Positions 60,661-64,000 of a DNA stretch of 64,000 bases are shown here, piece after piece. The notes under the pieces are model-generated. The model was not told the DNA's origin. It saw only the letters and a list, made by a program, of their open reading frames with translations, and searched no databases. Numbering within the stretch: the stretch's first letter is position 1; each line of letters starts with the position of its first letter. The translations under genes were made by a program, and so were the position numbers. Origin of the DNA: CAMTWZ01 sp964412365 (lineage in GTDB: Bacteria > Bacteroidota > Rhodothermia > Balneolales > HLUCCA01); NCBI GenBank assembly GCA_964412365.1, contig CAYPOI010000003.1, forward strand, positions 6,953 to 70,952, read 5' to 3'.

Positions 60661-62007
60661 CTAGAAGGTGGGATTCAATCGAATCCAAAGCGCAGGTGTT
60701 CCGGCGAGATCTTGTGTGGGCCAAGCCAACTCAAGACGCATCGTGCTGGCATTGAGTCCGAAACCCAAACTCGTATTCATTTGATTGATCGAAAATCGAT
60801 CCAAACTTGTACCGAACTTATTTGGAATCACTGGATTTGAATCAACCCAACCCGCATCGAAAAACACCATGAATCGCAGTTGATCCAACTCGAAGATGTC
60901 GTCCAACCAATCGTTATGATGGCGAGGGTTTTCACCAAGCAAGAGTTCCGCATTCATCAACACCATCGCATTTCCAGACTCTTGTTTGAATTTCATGGCT
61001 CGTACGGTTCCAGGACCACCGAGATAGAAGAATGCGTTTTGCGTTGGGTTTCCGACAATCTCCCCGACTCGGAAACGCAGTTTGAGAGCGGCAGCGGCAT
61101 CGAGAATAAAGAGGGTACGAAGTTCCGCCTCCAGTTTGTCGTAAGCATACTCGGTATCCAACCCTTCGATTGATTTTCCAATATGCCCAAGGACATCCAG
61201 AGAGGCGCTGAATCGCGGAGATATCATTCGTTCGAACGGATTCAAGCGAATTCCTGCGACCACTTGCGACACACGCGCAGTATCCGCACCGACGATGATG
61301 TCAGGATTTTCACGATAGGTGCTTTTCTTTCCGAACATGGTGTAGCGTGTATTCCGATCCAAGTTGTACAGATCATCGGATCGGTACATCGCTGTGAATT
61401 CAGCGAAATCCCCGGTCTTGAATACAGAATAGATACTTACACCCTGGCGACCATAGAAATCCATGTTGTCATACCCGGCAAAGAAAGATGACATTGTGTT
61501 CTCGACCCAACCTACGCGATGGCCGTCATCCGAATCGGTTACCCGATGGTACTCGAAACCGGCTTTAAAGGGTTTGCTGAATCCAAAAAAACGCTCTCCT
61601 CCTATCGCATAGAGCCATTCCTTACGTCCGAACGAATACTGAATGGACCCGAAAACATCGAAGAAATCATCACTTCCCCAAAGTAGCTCGTCGGAATTGA
61701 ATCCAACCGCGACACCCTCCACACGATTGTAGCGAAACATGGGTTTGATGGGCGACAAAGACGCGAACCCGGGTTCGATGGAATATCCCGTCATGTCATG
61801 ATAATTCTCATCCACACCTGATTGTTGGATGATGCGATCACGCCGACGTTTCACTTCACGGGTGATTCGCTCAGGGCTGAACCAATCTCGGACCGGTTTG
61901 TTGAATAACGGATCGTTCGCAAACGGGTCGTCATCGTTTTGAGCTTGGGAAACGAGCGGAAATGCCAGAAACAAGCACAGAATGGCGGTATAAAGGGATG
62001 TGCGCAT
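60661..62007 (-). CDS. BamA-superfamily outer membrane barrel without POTRA domains
   Basis: 448 residues. Signal peptide (LAFPLVSQAQ), a short polar linker, then a barrel of alternating strands with a GGPGTVRAMKF motif that corresponds to the lid-loop GGxxxLRGY of surface-antigen barrels, and a C-terminal aromatic residue (LNPTF). No POTRA repeat precedes it. Such stand-alone barrels are found in Bacteroidota with unknown roles; a patatin or other partner domain is absent. It lies between its own terminator and the SpoIIE gene. Confidence 0.8.
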   Translation of the reverse strand: MRTSLYTAILCLFLAFPLVSQAQNDDDPFANDPLFNKPVRDWFSPERITREVKRRRDRIIQQSGVDENYHDMTGYSIEPGFASLSPIKPMFRYNRVEGVAVGFNSDELLWGSDDFFDVFGSIQYSFGRKEWLYAIGGERFFGFSKPFKAGFEYHRVTDSDDGHRVGWVENTMSSFFAGYDNMDFYGRQGVSIYSVFKTGDFAEFTAMYRSDDLYNLDRNTRYTMFGKKSTYRENPDIIVGADTARVSQVVAGIRLNPFERMISPRFSASLDVLGHIGKSIEGLDTEYAYDKLEAELRTLFILDAAAALKLRFRVGEIVGNPTQNAFFYLGGPGTVRAMKFKQESGNAMVLMNAELLLGENPRHHNDWLDDIFELDQLRFMVFFDAGWVDSNPVIPNKFGTSLDRFSINQMNTSLGFGLNASTMRLELAWPTQDLAGTPALWIRLNPTF

Positions 62008-62038
62008 GAACGGATGTACGGTTTGAAATGAAAAACGG

Positions 62039-64000
62039 TTACGAGAACTTCAAGGCCAAAATGGTGATATCGTCGTGAGTTGGGCTAGTCTGTGTCCAAT
62101 CTCGGATGAGGGATTCAAACGCCTTGGTGATCGCTGTGGCATCGCTTTCCCCATTCTCCATGAGGCATTCTGTTAGGCGATCCATCCCCAGCATGTCTTT
62201 GTTTCGGTTGTGGGCTTCAGTCAATCCATCACTCATCATGATGATGGCATCTCCCGGTTCAATCGGGAATTGATATTCCTTGTATGGGAAATTGAGGATG
62301 CTGCCCAATGGCATCCCCTTGGAAATCATGACTTCCACAGAGTTTGTTTTGTGACGGTAAATCAAAATCGGTGGCATTCCAGCTCCGGCATACGATACCA
62401 TGCCGTCGCGGTATCGGATGACGGCTAAACTCATATACAACATGTGCAGATGCATGTTTTTAATACCACGAGACATGCTCCGAATCAAATCCAAATTGTT
62501 CATGGTGTTAGCGAACGTGTGGAAATAGCTTTTCGCAGTAGCCACCACCATGCCTGCTTTCACGCCGTGCCCGGTCGCGTCTCCGATCACAACCGTAAGT
62601 TCATTGTCATCATTGATCAGAACATCATAGTAATCACCACCAACCTCCGTGGCTGTTTGCATAAACGGCCGTATCTCAACCCCCGGGTAACTTGGCAAAT
62701 GAACCGGCAACATGGACAGCTGAAGGTCTCTCGCTTCATCCAACTCTCTGGTTTTTCTCATGTTGTCCGCCTCCAACAACCGCTTTTCAAGCTCTTTTTG
62801 CTTTTGGACGCGTTCCTGCTCCAAGGTCTTTTCATTCAACTCGCGAACTTCATTCAGTTTGTATTCCAGCCTGCGGTTGGTTTCTGCGAAATTGCGCGAC
62901 AAAGACACCGACATGGTCAACAGAAGAGCGACGATGGAGATGACGGAAGACGACTCGACCGTGAGCAGAGCTATTGGTTCGATGGTGTTCAGATTCACTA
63001 ACGTCTGATAGATCTGCCCCAAGAGAAACACCAACATGCCCGCAGTGAAAATGTACGCGCCATCTCTTTTTTTGTAGACCGCCAGGATGAGAATTCGAAC
63101 AATTTCAACCAGACTCGGACCCATGATGAGCAATGAAACCAAGCTCATATCCACCAGCGGGTTCAGCCATATGTAGATGCCCGTCACAATGAACATCCCC
63201 ACAAACACCCAAAATTGAAGCGGCATCTTGTTGTAGAACAAGGAATATGCGAATCGGATGAAGAACGTGATGGTCAGTGCGATGAATACGTACTGGATTC
63301 GGATGATGCTGATGATGTCCAATCCGGATGTCGAAAAGTTCGTCTCATAGTTCAGATAGGTCAGAATGCCGAAACAGGCCGTGAACAGGGCGAAATAAAG
63401 GTTCTGTGTCTGCTTGGAATAAAACAGGAACAGCAGAAAATGGATGAGGGTGAATACCAGCAGGATGCCGCTGAAAAAATATTGGTTCATCGTGGCTTGC
63501 CGCGTAAGGTTCACGACATAGGATACCTGATGATTCATTTCGACCAATTGGTATCGGAAACCAGCGTTGTAGCCTGAATCGACGAAATACTGCGCATTGT
63601 GATTGGAGTACCGAACTGCGATCACATGTTTACCGGGCTTACTGAATACCAAGGATCGTGGTTTGCGTTCCTGATAAGGCATTTCCAATTCCGGAAGGGA
63701 TGACACTTGACCGAATTGATACAGCAATTCCCCATTCATATAGATTTCAGAGGCTCCGCTTTGCATCACCACATCGAGTGCGAAAGGGATTCCGATAAGG
63801 CTAGAATCCACGTCCAGTGCGATTCGAAACCATCCGATTCCGGTCCACTCTATGTGAGGCAACTGGTTGGATCCCAATGTGGTGCTAACCGGCATCCAAT
63901 CCCAATCATCCAAATTCGGATTGGCATAAATCAAACTATCGCCGTTTTTAAACTTCCAATCGTTTGGAATGAACAGTGTTCTGTATTCATTGTCCATATC
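62039..64000 (-). CDS. 7TMR-DISM sensor with SpoIIE-type PP2C phosphatase, 5' end outside window
   Basis: At least 653 residues. The frame opens at the window edge; the ATG at 63997 is unlikely to be the start because no signal peptide precedes the extracellular 7TMR-DISM sandwich (IEWTGIGWFRIALDVDSSLIG, ASEIYMNGELLYQFG). Seven transmembrane helices (about 170-390) lead into a coiled coil (LNEVRELNEKTLEQERVQKQKELEKR) and a SpoIIE/RsbU PP2C domain: DLQLSMLP, VGGDYYDVL (Asp), VIGDATGHGVKAGMVVA (Asp-x-x-x-His-Gly) and MMSDGLTEAHN (Asp) with THDDITILAL. It should dephosphorylate an anti-anti-sigma factor in response to an outside signal. Neither partner is in view. Confidence 0.9.
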   Translation of the reverse strand, partial: DMDNEYRTLFIPNDWKFKNGDSLIYANPNLDDWDWMPVSTTLGSNQLPHIEWTGIGWFRIALDVDSSLIGIPFALDVVMQSGASEIYMNGELLYQFGQVSSLPELEMPYQERKPRSLVFSKPGKHVIAVRYSNHNAQYFVDSGYNAGFRYQLVEMNHQVSYVVNLTRQATMNQYFFSGILLVFTLIHFLLFLFYSKQTQNLYFALFTACFGILTYLNYETNFSTSGLDIISIIRIQYVFIALTITFFIRFAYSLFYNKMPLQFWVFVGMFIVTGIYIWLNPLVDMSLVSLLIMGPSLVEIVRILILAVYKKRDGAYIFTAGMLVFLLGQIYQTLVNLNTIEPIALLTVESSSVISIVALLLTMSVSLSRNFAETNRRLEYKLNEVRELNEKTLEQERVQKQKELEKRLLEADNMRKTRELDEARDLQLSMLPVHLPSYPGVEIRPFMQTATEVGGDYYDVLINDDNELTVVIGDATGHGVKAGMVVATAKSYFHTFANTMNNLDLIRSMSRGIKNMHLHMLYMSLAVIRYRDGMVSYAGAGMPPILIYRHKTNSVEVMISKGMPLGSILNFPYKEYQFPIEPGDAIIMMSDGLTEAHNRNKDMLGMDRLTECLMENGESDATAITKAFESLIRDWTQTSPTHDDITILALKFS

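Overview
The window looks like a chromosomal contig of a free-living bacterium in the Bacteroidota / Balneolota / Rhodothermota / Chlorobiota (FCB) assemblage. Evidence: three secreted proteins end in a type IX secretion sorting domain of the NPFNPST type; there is a DUF2795 protein, a Bacteroidota-style acetyl/succinyl-ornithine carbamoyltransferase, an infC-rpmI-rplT-pheST-coiled coil-zapA-6S block, few visible Shine-Dalgarno sites, and many TAnnTTTG-like boxes only 3-8 bases before start codons. Two runs of N (100 and 10) show a draft or metagenome assembly. I cannot name a genus. Nearly all of the window is protein coding; no stretch over 300 bases lacks a gene. I see no insertion sequence, prophage or CRISPR array.

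Layout. 1-6.2 kb: end of a DUF4382 protein, a secreted CotH-kinase protein, aldose 1-epimerase, two small membrane proteins and a CoA-transferase. 6.3-11.1 kb: tRNA-Leu(CAA), an orphan beta-propeller sensor histidine kinase and a secreted phosphodiester glycosidase. 11.1-12.7 kb: metZ and an OsmC protein. 12.8-22.2 kb: a minus-strand arginine operon, argG / P-loop protein / argC / argD / argF' / argB / argE / argH, followed by an ADP-ribosylglycohydrolase homologue that has lost its metal-binding aspartates. Most of its junctions are 4-base ATGA overlaps. Upstream of argG lie a strong terminator hairpin and a 25-codon ORF with three Arg codons, a candidate arginine attenuator. 22.3-29.6 kb: queG, an ECF sigma factor, an RRM RNA-binding protein, and the minus-strand run tatA-gatA-SDR-M28-prmA-ppx.

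29.6-38.7 kb: DUF2795, a BamA/TamA-like protein, a cyclic-nucleotide-binding protein, rlmD, a CrtI-type desaturase, a PlsC acyltransferase, a GltS-like transporter and a small barrel protein. 38.8-42.0 kb: a large secreted GH81-PKD-CBM6-T9SS beta-1,3-glucanase broken by the 10-N gap. 42.0-47.4 kb: YfcE phosphodiesterase, GT2, deoC, aldehyde dehydrogenase, a non-catalytic aldehyde dehydrogenase-like partner and a SPOR protein. 47.4-58.8 kb: ychF, nusB, tRNA-Val(GAC), thrS-infC-rpmI-rplT-pheS-pheT-coiled coil-zapA-6S RNA-ymdB-lolD and a TPR-like membrane protein. 58.9-64.0 kb: an M28 peptidase, a BamA-superfamily barrel and a SpoIIE-type phosphatase running off the end.

The most promising material is the arginine operon: an unassigned P-loop protein where an N-acetylglutamate-forming enzyme is missing, an unusual residue at the acetyl/succinyl specificity position of ArgF', a dead ADP-ribosylglycohydrolase at its tail and the candidate leader attenuator. 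Secondary themes are the start-proximal promoter boxes, a set of intergenic repeats of shared architecture but different sequence, and the split ALDH16-like pair.
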